Source: Paraburkholderia sp. DHOC27 | GTDB lineage: Bacteria > Pseudomonadota > Gammaproteobacteria > Burkholderiales > Burkholderiaceae | NCBI RefSeq assembly: GCF_003429005.1 | Contig: NZ_QVQV01000003.1 | Coordinates: 124,723 to 188,722 of the forward strand | Length of the DNA: 64,000 bases | Reading direction: 5' to 3' | Program-made: the position numbers and the translations under genes | The notes under the pieces: generated by a model | Told to the model about the DNA's origin: nothing | The model's input: the letters and a program-made list of their open reading frames with translations, nothing else | Database searches by the model: none | Part shown: positions 18,957-27,566 of the stretch, piece by piece | Layout of the letters: every line of letters starts with the position of its first letter | Position numbering within the stretch: position 1 is the stretch's first letter

Positions 18957-18990
18957 AACGGTTCGCAAGCCCTGCGGCCCGCGAACCGTT
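18957..18990 (-). terminator. Rho-independent terminator after thiolase gene
   Basis: A 10-bp perfect stem (18957-18966 with 18981-18990) followed on the minus strand by five T residues. It lies 33 bases after the thiolase stop codon and upstream of the enoyl-CoA hydratase start, so it should limit read-through into that gene. Confidence 0.75.
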
Positions 18991-19022
18991 CTGCGGTCAT
19001 CATTTGACCGTAGCGAACACGC

Positions 19023-20222
19023 TTACAGACGCTCGATAATGCCCGCTGCGCCCATCCCCGTGCCGACGCACATCGTCACCATGCCGTACTTGTAGTTCCG
19101 GCGACGCAGGCCATGCACCACCGTCGACGCACGAATCGCGCCCGTTGCGCCCAGTGGGTGACCCAGCGCAATGGCGCCGCCCAGCGGGTTGATCTTCGAC
19201 GGATCGAGACCGAGATCCTGGATCACCGCCAGCGATTGCGCGGCAAACGCTTCGTTCAGTTCGATCCAGTCGAGGTCGTCCTGCTTCAGACCCGCGGCCT
19301 TCAGTGCAGCCGGAATCGCTTCCTTCGGACCGATGCCCATGATTTCCGGCGGCACGCCGCGCACGGCGAAGCTGACGAAACGCGCGAGCGGCGTGAGGTT
19401 GAACTGCTTGAGCATCTTTTCCGACACGACGATCAGCGCGCCCGCGCCGTCCGATGTCTGCGAGCTGTTGCCGGCCGTCACCGAGCCCTTGTTGGCGAAC
19501 ACGGTGCGCAGTTTGGCGAGACCTTCCATCGACGTATCGGCGCGCGGACCTTCGTCGCGCGACACTTCACGCGTCTTTACCTTCACTTCGCCGCTGGCGA
19601 GATCGGGGAAACGCTCGGTGATCGTGTAGGCGGCGATTTCGTCGTTGAACTCGCCGGCCTCTTGCGCGGCGATGGCGCGGCGATGCGATTCGACCGAGAA
19701 CGCGTCTTGCGCTTCGCGGCTCACCTCCCAGCGCTCGGCCACTTTCTCGGCCGTCAGACCCATGCCGTAGGCAATGCCGAAGTCTTCGCTACGATCGAAG
19801 ATGTGCGGCGACATGGACGGCTTGTTGCCCATCATCGGCACCATGCTCATCGACTCGCAGCCGCCCGCGATCATCGCGTCCGACTCGCCGACGCGGATGC
19901 GGTCCGCGGCCATGGCCAGCGCCGTCAGGCCCGATGCGCAGAAGCGGTTCACCGTGACGCCGCCTACCGTGTTCGGCAGGCCGGCCAGCAGTGCGCCCAT
20001 GCGCGCCACGTTCAGGCCTTGCTCGGCTTCCGGAATTGCGCAGCCGATGATCGCATCTTCGATCACCTTGGTGTCCAGACCCGGCACCTGTGCGACGGCG
20101 GCCTTGATGGCGTGCACCAGCAGTTCGTCGGGGCGCGTGTTCTTGAACATGCCGCGCGGCGCCTTGCCGATCGGCGTGCGGCTTGCTGCGACGATGTATG
20201 CGTCTTGCAATTGCTTTGTCAT
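19023..20222 (-). CDS. acetyl-CoA C-acyltransferase (3-ketoacyl-CoA thiolase)
   Basis: A 399-residue thiolase that splits 3-ketoacyl-CoA with CoA to acetyl-CoA and a shortened acyl-CoA, the last step of beta-oxidation. The nucleophilic Cys is in VNRFCASGLTA (about residue 94), the catalytic His in LGGAIALGHPLGATGAI and the second Cys in MVTMCVGTGMGAAGIIE; NEAFA is also present. A well-placed AAGGAG precedes the ATG. It follows the FadN-type gene after 81 bases and corresponds to FadA/FadI-like partners of such enzymes. Confidence 0.95.
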   Translation of the reverse strand: MTKQLQDAYIVAASRTPIGKAPRGMFKNTRPDELLVHAIKAAVAQVPGLDTKVIEDAIIGCAIPEAEQGLNVARMGALLAGLPNTVGGVTVNRFCASGLTALAMAADRIRVGESDAMIAGGCESMSMVPMMGNKPSMSPHIFDRSEDFGIAYGMGLTAEKVAERWEVSREAQDAFSVESHRRAIAAQEAGEFNDEIAAYTITERFPDLASGEVKVKTREVSRDEGPRADTSMEGLAKLRTVFANKGSVTAGNSSQTSDGAGALIVVSEKMLKQFNLTPLARFVSFAVRGVPPEIMGIGPKEAIPAALKAAGLKQDDLDWIELNEAFAAQSLAVIQDLGLDPSKINPLGGAIALGHPLGATGAIRASTVVHGLRRRNYKYGMVTMCVGTGMGAAGIIERL

Positions 20223-20237
20223 TTCAAGCTCCTTGTC

Positions 20238-20272
20238 GACCAGAGCTGGCGCGTTTAGCGCTTACTCTGGTC
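20238..20272 (-). other. intercistronic hairpin between bifunctional enzyme and thiolase genes
   Basis: An 8-bp outer stem (20238-20245 with 20265-20272) with further internal GCGC pairing, sitting just upstream of the thiolase ribosome-binding site. There is no T-run, so transcription termination is unlikely; RNA processing or stability control is a guess. Confidence 0.35.
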
Positions 20273-20303
20273 CCATGCAGTCTTATCGCGGTCGCGCCGC
20301 GCG

Positions 20304-22739
20304 TTAGTTGCGCACCGGCTTGCCGGTTTGCAGCATGCCCATGATCCGTTCCTGCGTCTTCTGCGTGCCGAGCAGGTCCACGAATGCGCGACGCTCCAGT
20401 TGCAGCAGCCATTCTTCGTCCACCAGACTGCCGGCCTCGACATCGCCACCGCACACTGCTTCCGCGATACGGCTCGCAATCAGGAAGTCGTGCTCGCTGA
20501 TGAAGCGGCCATCACGCATGTTGACGAGCGAAGCCTTGATCGTCGCAATCGCCGAGCGGCCCGCCACCGGCACCTGCGTGACACGCAGCGGCGGACGGTA
20601 GCCCGCAGCCGACAGCGCACGCGCTTCCTTCTTCGCCACGTCGAGCAGTTCGAACACGTTGAAGACGATCGTGTCGGACGGCTTCAGGTAGCCCATCGCG
20701 CGGGCGTCGAGCGCGGACGCCGAGACCTTGGCCATGGCGGCGTTTTCGAACGACTTCTGCACGAACTTCAGCAGATCGCTGGTCGCACCAACCTGCGTGG
20801 CTGCTTCCGCTGCGCGCAGCGCGGCTTCCTTCAGACCACCGCCTGCGGGCACCAGACCCACGCCCACTTCCACGAGACCCAGATAGCTTTCGATGTGCGC
20901 GACCCGCTTCGCACTGTGCAGCGCGAGTTCGCAGCCGCCGCCGAGCGCGATGCCCGACACCGCGGCAATCACCGGCACGCTCGCATACTTCACGCGCAGC
21001 ATGCCCTGCTGGAATTTCTTCACGAACGGCTCGATACCCTTCGCGCCGCCCATCATGAAGGCGGGCATGGCTTCTTCGAGATTCGCGCCAGCGGAGAACG
21101 GACCGCCCGGCGTGCCGAGCTTCAGCGACGTGGGCTGCCACACCACCAGGCCCTTGTAGTCCTTCTCGGCCAGTTCGATGGCCTGCGTCAGACCGTCGAT
21201 GACCGACGGTCCAATCGTGTTCATCTTGCTCTTGAACGACACGATCAGCACGTCGTTCTCGGCGGCACGGTCGTCGACCCAGGCGCGTACGGCTTCGGTT
21301 TCAAACAGCGTCTTGCCGTAGGTCTTCGGATCGGCGCCCGTCTCGCCGACCAGCGGCGCGCGGAACACCTGCTTGTCGTAGACGCTCAACGAGGAGCGCG
21401 GCACGAACGTCTTCGAAGCGGGCGACCACGAACCTTCGTTGGTATGCACGCCCCCCTTCTCTGCGACCGGGCCTTCGAGCACCCACGCGGGCAGCGGCGC
21501 GTTCGAGAGCGCCTTGCCTGCTGCGATGTCTTCCTGCACCCACTCGGCCACCTGCTTCCAGCCGGCCGTCTGCCAGCCTTCGAACGGACCTTCGTTCCAG
21601 CCAAAGCCCCAGCGGATCGCGAGGTCCACGTCACGTGCGTTGTCTGCGATGGATTCCAGATGCACACCGATGTAGTGGAACACGTCGCGGAAAATCGCCC
21701 ACAGGAACTGCGCCTGCGGATGCTCCGATTCGCGCAGCAGCTTCAGACGCTCTGCGGGCGGGCGCTTCAGAATGCGGCCCACCAGTTCGTCGGCCTTCGC
21801 ACCGCCGTCGACGTAGGCACCCGCCTTCGGGTCGAGCACCTTGATCGCCTTGCCTTCCTTCTTGTAGAAGCCGGCGCCAGTCTTTTGACCGAGCGCGCCC
21901 TGCTTTACCAGTTCAGCGAGCACCGCCGGCGTTTCGTAGACCGGGAAGAACGGATCGTCCTTCAGGTTGTCCTGCATCGTCTTGATGACGTGCGCCATCG
22001 TGTCGAGACCGACCACGTCAGCCGTGCGGAACGTGGCGGACTTCGCGCGACCTAGACGCGAGCCGGTCAGATCGTCCACTTCGTCGAAACGCAGACCGAA
22101 CTTCGCGGCCTCGGTGATGACGGCGAGAATCGAGAAAATGCCGACGCGGTTAGCGATGAAGTTCGGCGTATCTTTCGCACGCACGACGCCCTTGCCGACC
22201 ACGCTCGTCAGGAACGATTCGAGCTGGTCGAGAATCTCCGGACGCGTTGTGGCCGTGGGAATCAGTTCGACCAGATGCATGTAGCGCGGCGGATTGAAGA
22301 AGTGCACGCCGCAGAAGCGCGCCTTCAGTTCATCCGAGAAACCTTGCGACAGCTCGGTGATCGACAGACCCGACGTGTTGCTCGCGAAGATCGCGTTCGG
22401 CGCGATATGCGGCGAAACCTTCTTGTACAGGTCGTGCTTCCAGTCCATGCGTTCGGCAATCGCTTCGATCACGAGGTCGCACTCGGCGAGCTTCTCGATG
22501 TCGTCGTCGTAGTTGGCAGGCTGGATGAATTGCGCGTCGTCCTTCACGCCGAACGGCGCGGGCGACAGCTTCTTCAGGTTCTCGATCGCCTTCAACGCGA
22601 TGGCGTTCTTCGGGCCTTCCTTGGCGGGCAGATCAAAAAGAAGCACGGGCACCTTGGCGTTGATCAGGTGCGCGGCGATCTGCGCGCCCATCACGCCGGC
22701 GCCGAGCACGGCTACCTTGCGAATGATCAGATTGCTCAC
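20304..22739 (-). CDS. FadN-type 3-hydroxyacyl-CoA dehydrogenase/enoyl-CoA hydratase
   Basis: An 811-residue bifunctional beta-oxidation enzyme. The N-terminal part is an NAD-dependent 3-hydroxyacyl-CoA dehydrogenase: nucleotide fold VAVLGAGVMGAQIAAHL at residue 8, NTSGLSITEL, HFFNPPRYMHLVELIP and FIANRVGIF. The crotonase-like domain is C-terminal (FSAGANLEEA, AVSGIALGGGCELALHS, about residues 545-690), the reverse of the FadB order and as in Bacillus FadN. Translation should start with GTG at 22739, seven bases after a strong GGAGG. It lies between the acyl-CoA dehydrogenase and thiolase genes and so catalyses the middle two steps. Confidence 0.93.
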   Translation of the reverse strand: MSNLIIRKVAVLGAGVMGAQIAAHLINAKVPVLLFDLPAKEGPKNAIALKAIENLKKLSPAPFGVKDDAQFIQPANYDDDIEKLAECDLVIEAIAERMDWKHDLYKKVSPHIAPNAIFASNTSGLSITELSQGFSDELKARFCGVHFFNPPRYMHLVELIPTATTRPEILDQLESFLTSVVGKGVVRAKDTPNFIANRVGIFSILAVITEAAKFGLRFDEVDDLTGSRLGRAKSATFRTADVVGLDTMAHVIKTMQDNLKDDPFFPVYETPAVLAELVKQGALGQKTGAGFYKKEGKAIKVLDPKAGAYVDGGAKADELVGRILKRPPAERLKLLRESEHPQAQFLWAIFRDVFHYIGVHLESIADNARDVDLAIRWGFGWNEGPFEGWQTAGWKQVAEWVQEDIAAGKALSNAPLPAWVLEGPVAEKGGVHTNEGSWSPASKTFVPRSSLSVYDKQVFRAPLVGETGADPKTYGKTLFETEAVRAWVDDRAAENDVLIVSFKSKMNTIGPSVIDGLTQAIELAEKDYKGLVVWQPTSLKLGTPGGPFSAGANLEEAMPAFMMGGAKGIEPFVKKFQQGMLRVKYASVPVIAAVSGIALGGGCELALHSAKRVAHIESYLGLVEVGVGLVPAGGGLKEAALRAAEAATQVGATSDLLKFVQKSFENAAMAKVSASALDARAMGYLKPSDTIVFNVFELLDVAKKEARALSAAGYRPPLRVTQVPVAGRSAIATIKASLVNMRDGRFISEHDFLIASRIAEAVCGGDVEAGSLVDEEWLLQLERRAFVDLLGTQKTQERIMGMLQTGKPVRN

Positions 22740-22852
22740 GTCGTTCCTCCGGGGGAGTTATTGCAGTGTTGCTTGTGTGTTGCGCAGCGGCCGCGCTGAC
22801 GTAGCGCGGGTGACTCGCATTGGGTGGCAATGGCTGCCATTGGCCTTTGAAG

Positions 22853-22883
22853 ACGCCACGCCTCTGTTGCCGAGGCGTGGCGT
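22853..22883. other. strong hairpin between acyl-CoA dehydrogenase and bifunctional enzyme genes
   Basis: A perfect 12-bp GC-rich stem (22853-22864 with 22872-22883) and 7-base loop, 18 bases after the acyl-CoA dehydrogenase stop. On the minus strand it is followed by only a short T stretch. It may be a partial terminator, or a structure that protects the upstream part of the operon mRNA. Confidence 0.5.
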
Positions 22884-22901
22884 TTGCCTTGCTATGAGGC
22901 G

Positions 22902-24689
22902 TTAGAACAGCGACTCTTCGACGTCCATCAGCGACTTCGAACCGGCGCGTGCCTGACGAATCGTCATGGCCGTTTCCGGCAGCAGCTTCGCGAAGTAGAA
23001 ACGCGCGGTGGCGAGCTTGGCCTTGTAGAACGGATCGCCCGAGGCTTCCTTGTCCAGCGCGATGCGTGCCATGCGGGCCCAGAAGTACGAGAACACCAGA
23101 TGACCGACCGTGCGCAGATACGGCACGGCTGCCGCGCCCACTTCGTCCTGGTTCTGCATGGCCTTCATGCCGATTTCCATGGTCAGCTTCTGCACCTTGT
23201 CGCCGATGTCGGCGAGCGGGTTCACGAATTCCTGCATCTCCGGCTTGATGCCTTCGGCTTCGACGAACGCCGTGACCAGCGCGCCGAACTTCTTCATCTT
23301 CGCGCCCATGTCGCCGAGAATCTTGCGGCCCAGCAGGTCGAGCGCCTGGATCGCGTTGGTGCCTTCGTAGATCATGTTGATACGGGCGTCACGCACGTAC
23401 TGCTCCATGCCCCACTCGGCGATGAAGCCGTGGCCGCCGTAGATCTGCATGGCGTGGTTGGTGCCTTCGAACGCGTTGTCCGAGAGGAACGCTTTCAGGA
23501 TCGGCGTGAGCAGCGCGACCAGATCGGCTGCTTCCTTGCGCGCCGCTTCGTCCTCGTGCGACAGCTCTTTGTCGATATGCAGCGCGGACCAGTACGAGAA
23601 GGCGCGTGCGCCTTCCGCGTAGGCCTTCTGCGTGAGCAGCATGCGGCGCACGTCCGGGTGCACGATGATCGGGTCAGCAGCCTTTTCCGGCGCCTTCGGG
23701 CCCGTCAGCGAACGCATCTGCAGACGCTCTTTCGCATACGTCAGCGAGTTCTGGTAGGCCACTTCCGTGAGACCCAGGCTCTGCATGCCGACGCCCAGAC
23801 GCGCGGCGTTCATCATCACGAACATGGCGCTCAAGCCCTTGTTCGGCTCACCGACCAGCCAGCCCTTGGCGTTGTCGAGGTTGATCACGCAGGTGGCGTT
23901 GCCGTGAATGCCCATCTTGTGTTCGATGGAGCCGCACTTCACACCGTTGCGCTCGCCCGCTTCGCCGGCCTGGTTCGGCACGAACTTCGGCACGATGAAG
24001 AGCGAAATGCCCTTGGTGCCCTTGGGCGCATCCGGCAGACGCGCGAGCACCAGGTGAACGATGTTGTCCGCGAGGTCGTGTTCGCCGCTCGAGATGAAAA
24101 TCTTCGTGCCGCTGATGGCGTACGAGCCGTCGCTGTTCGGTTCGGCCTTGGTGCGCAGAATGCCCAGGTCCGTGCCGCAGTGCGGCTCGGTCAGACACAT
24201 CGTGCCGGTCCACGTGCCGGACACCAGCTTGGGCAGATACACCTGCTGCAGTTCCGGCGTGCCGTGCGCGTGCAGGCACTCATAGGCGCCATGCGACAGA
24301 CCCGGGTACATGGTCCACGCCTGGTTCGCCGAGTTGAGCATCTCGTACAGCGCGTTGTTGACGAATGCAGGCAGGCCCTGGCCGCCGTATTCCGGATCGC
24401 AGCCGAGCGCCGGCCAGCCAGCCTCGACGTATTGTTTGTAGGCTTCCTTGAAGCCCTTCGGCGTGGTCACGACGCCGTCGCCGACGTACGTGCAGCCTTC
24501 CTGGTCGCCGCTTTGATTCAGCGGGAACAGCACTTCGGAACAGAACTTGCCGGCTTCTTCGAGCACGGCGTTGATCGTGTCCGCGTCGAGATCCGCGTGC
24601 TTCGGCATCTGCTTGATCTCAGCTTCGACGTTAAGCAGCTCGTGCAACACGAATTGCATGTCGCGCAACGGCGCGGCGTACTGTCCCAT
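22902..24689 (-). CDS. acyl-CoA dehydrogenase (long FadE-type, about 600 residues)
   Basis: A 595-residue flavoprotein that oxidises acyl-CoA to trans-2-enoyl-CoA, passing electrons to ETF. Features in order: short N-terminal extension typical of the long acyl-CoA dehydrogenases (MGQYAAPLRDMQFVLHE), middle beta-domain with CLTEPHCGTDLG and GTKIFISSGEHDL, the central helical domain with the catalytic glutamate in YEGTNAIQALDLLGRK (about residue 425), and a C-terminal extra domain. The ATG at 24689 follows a GGAGAG ribosome-binding site; the in-frame TTG four codons upstream does not. It is the first enzyme gene after the TetR regulator. Confidence 0.94.
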   Translation of the reverse strand: MGQYAAPLRDMQFVLHELLNVEAEIKQMPKHADLDADTINAVLEEAGKFCSEVLFPLNQSGDQEGCTYVGDGVVTTPKGFKEAYKQYVEAGWPALGCDPEYGGQGLPAFVNNALYEMLNSANQAWTMYPGLSHGAYECLHAHGTPELQQVYLPKLVSGTWTGTMCLTEPHCGTDLGILRTKAEPNSDGSYAISGTKIFISSGEHDLADNIVHLVLARLPDAPKGTKGISLFIVPKFVPNQAGEAGERNGVKCGSIEHKMGIHGNATCVINLDNAKGWLVGEPNKGLSAMFVMMNAARLGVGMQSLGLTEVAYQNSLTYAKERLQMRSLTGPKAPEKAADPIIVHPDVRRMLLTQKAYAEGARAFSYWSALHIDKELSHEDEAARKEAADLVALLTPILKAFLSDNAFEGTNHAMQIYGGHGFIAEWGMEQYVRDARINMIYEGTNAIQALDLLGRKILGDMGAKMKKFGALVTAFVEAEGIKPEMQEFVNPLADIGDKVQKLTMEIGMKAMQNQDEVGAAAVPYLRTVGHLVFSYFWARMARIALDKEASGDPFYKAKLATARFYFAKLLPETAMTIRQARAGSKSLMDVEESLF

Positions 24690-24787
24690 GACTCTCTCCA
24701 AAGATTGACAGGAAGCGAGGCTGTCAGCTCAGGCCGGTGCTGCTGACCTTCTCAGCGCCGTGAAATCCCTGGGATCCATCCGGCCCG

Positions 24788-25387
24788 CTAACGGCTCTCG
24801 CTTTGATACGAAACAATCAGTTTTTCCAGCGCGGCCCACGTGAGACGCACTGCATCCGGCAAATGCAGGAAGCGCGCGTCATGATGCAGACCGAGCGTGA
24901 AGCTATACAGTTCGAACAGCATGAGCTGCGGATCGGTGTCCGGCCGCAAATGCCCTTGCTCCATTGCCTGCGAAATGGCCCGTGTCAGCGCCGCACGCCA
25001 CGTCGTGACGCTCGCCACGAGCTGCTCGCGCACCTGACTGTCCGCGCGGTCGTCGTATTCGACCGCGCCGCTGATGTAGATGCACCCAGTGGTGACTTCC
25101 TGAATGCGCTTCTCGATCCAGCGGGAAATCATGGCGCGCAAGCGCGGCAAACCGCGTGGCTCGCGCAGACTCGGGAAAAACACCTCGTCTTCGAAACGAC
25201 GGTGATATTCACGCACGACCTCGACCTGCAGATCCTCGCGCGACCCGAAGTGCGCAAACACCCCGCTCTTGCTCATCTGCATACGTTCGGCCAGCAACCC
25301 GATGGTCAGACCTTCCAGTCCGTCGCGGCTTGCCAGATCGAGTGCTGCATCGAGAATCGCGGCGCGCGTTTGTTCGCCTTTTCGCAT
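24788..25387 (-). CDS. TetR family regulator of the beta-oxidation operon
   Basis: A 199-residue transcriptional repressor. The N-terminal helix-turn-helix is clear (RAAILDAALDLASRDGLEGLTIGLLAERMQMSKSGVFAHFGSREDLQ), with a C-terminal helical ligand domain of the TetR_C type. The gene heads a same-strand series (98 bases before the acyl-CoA dehydrogenase) of beta-oxidation genes, so the inferred job is acyl-CoA-responsive control of that operon, as for PsrA and the FadP-type regulators proposed for beta-proteobacteria. An 18-bp palindrome upstream of its own promoter is a candidate binding site, implying autoregulation. Confidence 0.88.
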   Translation of the reverse strand: MRKGEQTRAAILDAALDLASRDGLEGLTIGLLAERMQMSKSGVFAHFGSREDLQVEVVREYHRRFEDEVFFPSLREPRGLPRLRAMISRWIEKRIQEVTTGCIYISGAVEYDDRADSQVREQLVASVTTWRAALTRAISQAMEQGHLRPDTDPQLMLFELYSFTLGLHHDARFLHLPDAVRLTWAALEKLIVSYQSESR

Positions 25388-25436
25388 AGCTATTTACCGT
25401 TCTGGTGTGACCGAAAGAAAATCGAACGGCCGTACT

Positions 25437-25465
25437 ATTATTGAGTGGTGCCGTCCGCGAAACAA
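25437..25465 (-). promoter_or_regulatory. candidate sigma-70 promoter of the TetR/beta-oxidation operon
   Basis: Minus-strand reading gives TTGTTT (25465-25460), a 17-base spacer and AATAAT (25442-25437), about 50 bases before the regulator ATG. Matches are partial, but spacing is ideal and the gap has no better pair. Confidence 0.5.
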
Positions 25466-25473
25466 GGACTTTA

Positions 25474-25491
25474 TTAGAAACCGGTTTCTAA
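25474..25491. promoter_or_regulatory. 18-bp palindromic candidate operator (PsrA-type pattern)
   Basis: TTAGAAACCGGTTTCTAA is a perfect palindrome in the 227-bp gap upstream of the TetR gene, 8 bases upstream of the candidate -35. Its core GAAAC-CG-GTTTC satisfies the published PsrA consensus (G/C)AAAC-N2-4-GTTT(G/C). PsrA is a TetR-family repressor of beta-oxidation genes in Pseudomonas. Binding by the adjacent regulator is inferred. Confidence 0.65.
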
Positions 25492-25614
25492 CTGAGCTTC
25501 AATTTTGCGTCATACGTCAATCGGACGATGGAGATTTTTTAGAGGCGTTTGTCTGTCTTGTTTGCTTCGTATCATGGACGGCCAATTTGGGCGCGCAGAG
25601 GCGCTTTCTCCTGA

Positions 25615-26871
25615 CTAATCGTAGCCGCCCACTGTGAGCAGCTTCATCGCCACCCTGTACGCCGTGTAGGCCAGCCAATTTAGCAGACGTTCGCCGGCTG
25701 GACGTGCTTCGTAGTGCGCAAGATCAATGCGGCGGGACTCGTCGAAAGCGGTCAGGATCGCCTCGCGCAGCGGGTCGATCTGACGGTCGCCGACCAGCAC
25801 GACATTGGCCTCGTTGTTGAGCATGAGGCTGAGCGCGTCGAGATTGGACGAGCCCACCGTGCCCCAGTTGGAATCGACCACGGCGACCTTGCCGTGCAGC
25901 AGGGTCTTTTCGTACTCCGCGATCTTCACGCCCGCCTTCAACAGCGAGCGGTACAGGAACGGCACGGCATAGTCGAGCGCCGCGAATTCTTTCCGCCCAA
26001 TGATCAGTTTCACCTCGACGCCGCGGCGCGCCGCATACGTCAGCGCGCGGCGCAGCTTGCGGCCCGGCATGAAGTACGGATTGGCGAGCAGCACCTCGCT
26101 GCGCGCCTGGCCAATCGCGGTCAGGTAGGCTTTCTCGATCGCACGGCGGTTGATCAGGTTGTCGCGCGCGACGAAGGCCACCGCCGGCTCGCCCGCGTCG
26201 CGCAGATCGGCGCTGCGGTTACGGCCGTGAGCCGGCGCGCCGGGGCTTTGGTCGTCCTTGTAGGTGAAATCCGGCTGCAACGATTCGACCGGCCGATGCC
26301 CGAAGCGAATGCGATGCCACTGCGTTTCCAGCGCTTCGCGCACGTCCTCCACCACGGGCCCCTGCAACTCCACGGCGAAGTCCCAGCGGCGGTAAGGCAG
26401 GCGTTCGCCGTCGTTCTCGTAGTCATCCACGATATTGATGCCGCCGCACCACGCAAACTTGTCATCCACCACGGCGAGCTTGCGGTGCGTGCGTGAAAAG
26501 CCAAAGCGGCCAAACAGGTGCGGGTTATAGATGAGATGCTCGACGCCGCGCGTCGGCCAGTCGTTGAACAGCGCCAGTTTCGCCGTGCCGATGCCATCCG
26601 TCATCACGCGCACCCGCACGGCGCGCGCGGCGGCGCGCAGCAACGCCGCGCTGACCGCCTGGCCGGCGTCGTCGTTGCAGAAGATATAGGTTTCGAGGAT
26701 GACGTCTTTCTCGGCGGCGTCGATGCGCGCAATCAGCGAAGCGAAGAACGCCTCGCCCGAGCGAAACAGTTTGACCTGATTGCCGGCCGTGAAGCGGTAT
26801 TTCGACCAGTAGCGCCGGCCGAATAGCGTTTGATGAAGTCGCGCGAACGGGCGCGCGCGGCTTGTGCTCAT
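25615..26871 (-). CDS. clsB: cardiolipin synthase ClsB-type (phospholipase D superfamily)
   Basis: A 418-residue enzyme of the PLD superfamily, the length of Escherichia coli ClsB (413). Two HKD motifs are visible: THRKLAVVDDKFAWCGGIN (about residue 140) and LLHGKVAVVDSNWGTVGSSNLD (about residue 335). These form one catalytic site that exchanges phosphatidyl groups to make cardiolipin from phosphatidylglycerol. The start codon overlaps the nudB stop (ATGA), so the two genes are coupled. Confidence 0.9.
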   Translation of the reverse strand: MSTSRARPFARLHQTLFGRRYWSKYRFTAGNQVKLFRSGEAFFASLIARIDAAEKDVILETYIFCNDDAGQAVSAALLRAAARAVRVRVMTDGIGTAKLALFNDWPTRGVEHLIYNPHLFGRFGFSRTHRKLAVVDDKFAWCGGINIVDDYENDGERLPYRRWDFAVELQGPVVEDVREALETQWHRIRFGHRPVESLQPDFTYKDDQSPGAPAHGRNRSADLRDAGEPAVAFVARDNLINRRAIEKAYLTAIGQARSEVLLANPYFMPGRKLRRALTYAARRGVEVKLIIGRKEFAALDYAVPFLYRSLLKAGVKIAEYEKTLLHGKVAVVDSNWGTVGSSNLDALSLMLNNEANVVLVGDRQIDPLREAILTAFDESRRIDLAHYEARPAGERLLNWLAYTAYRVAMKLLTVGGYD

Positions 26872-27344
26872 CGGACCCGTCCCTTCAGACGCTGCGGCAG
26901 TTGCAGGATGGCGTCGGCATTCGACGACGAAAAGCAGCGCGCGGCCGCTTCCTCATACGGAAGCCATAGAAACGCGACGTGTTCGAGCGGCGCCAGCGTG
27001 ACTTCGAAGCGCTCTGGCACTTCGAGGCTGAACCAGTGCTCGGTGTTGTGCGTCACGCCCTCGGCATAGCGATGCCGCCACACCGGGTAGATTTCGTATT
27101 CGATCTGATAGCCCCAGTCGAACAGCGCCTCGCGCGGCACCGCCGCACTGCCGACGACGATGCCGGTTTCCTCGGCCACCTCGCGCGCCGCAGTCGCGGC
27201 GAGCGGTTCGTCGAGCGTGTCTTTGGAGCCCGTGACCGATTGCCAGAAACCGGCGCGGTCGGCGCGCTCGATGATCAGCACGTCGAGCGCCGGGGTGTGA
27301 ATGACGACCAGTACGGACTCAGGAATCTTCGGCGGTTTCGGCAT
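26868..27344 (-). CDS. nudB: dihydroneopterin triphosphate diphosphatase (Nudix)
   Basis: A 158-residue Nudix hydrolase; by family and its place next to aspS it is NudB, which removes pyrophosphate from dihydroneopterin triphosphate in folate synthesis. The Nudix box reads GSKDTLDEPLAATAAREVAEETG: the E-x7-REV-x-EE core is intact, while the glycine-to-glutamate spacing is one residue longer than the textbook box. Start at MPKPPKIPESVLVVIHT (ATG 27344); in-frame codons continue upstream to 27506, through the aspS terminator, and are not credible. The Escherichia coli order aspS-nudB is the same. Confidence 0.88.
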   Translation of the reverse strand: MPKPPKIPESVLVVIHTPALDVLIIERADRAGFWQSVTGSKDTLDEPLAATAAREVAEETGIVVGSAAVPREALFDWGYQIEYEIYPVWRHRYAEGVTHNTEHWFSLEVPERFEVTLAPLEHVAFLWLPYEEAAARCFSSSNADAILQLPQRLKGRVR

Positions 27345-27469
27345 GGCGATAAGACTCGGCGCGCTATGCACGCGGTACTCGTCGGTCGACGGTTTTTCTT
27401 GGGACGCAGCTTCGTGCTGCGCCTGGGCATCCCGCTTCGGGCATTTGCTTCGACTGTAACGCAAAAAAC

Positions 27470-27496
27470 GAAAAAGGCGCATGACGCGCCTTTTTC
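27470..27496 (-). terminator. Rho-independent terminator after aspS
   Basis: An 11-bp stem (27470-27480 with 27486-27496) with a 5-base loop. The minus strand shows CTTTTTCGTTTTTT beyond the GC core, so termination of aspS transcripts is expected. It lies about 70 bases after the aspS stop codon and before nudB, which then needs its own promoter or read-through. Confidence 0.8.
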
Positions 27497-27566
27497 GATC
27501 AATCATTGTGTTGCGTGGCAGCCTATGCCGCCCTCCGCAACGTGCGCACAGTGTGCACTGCGCGCA

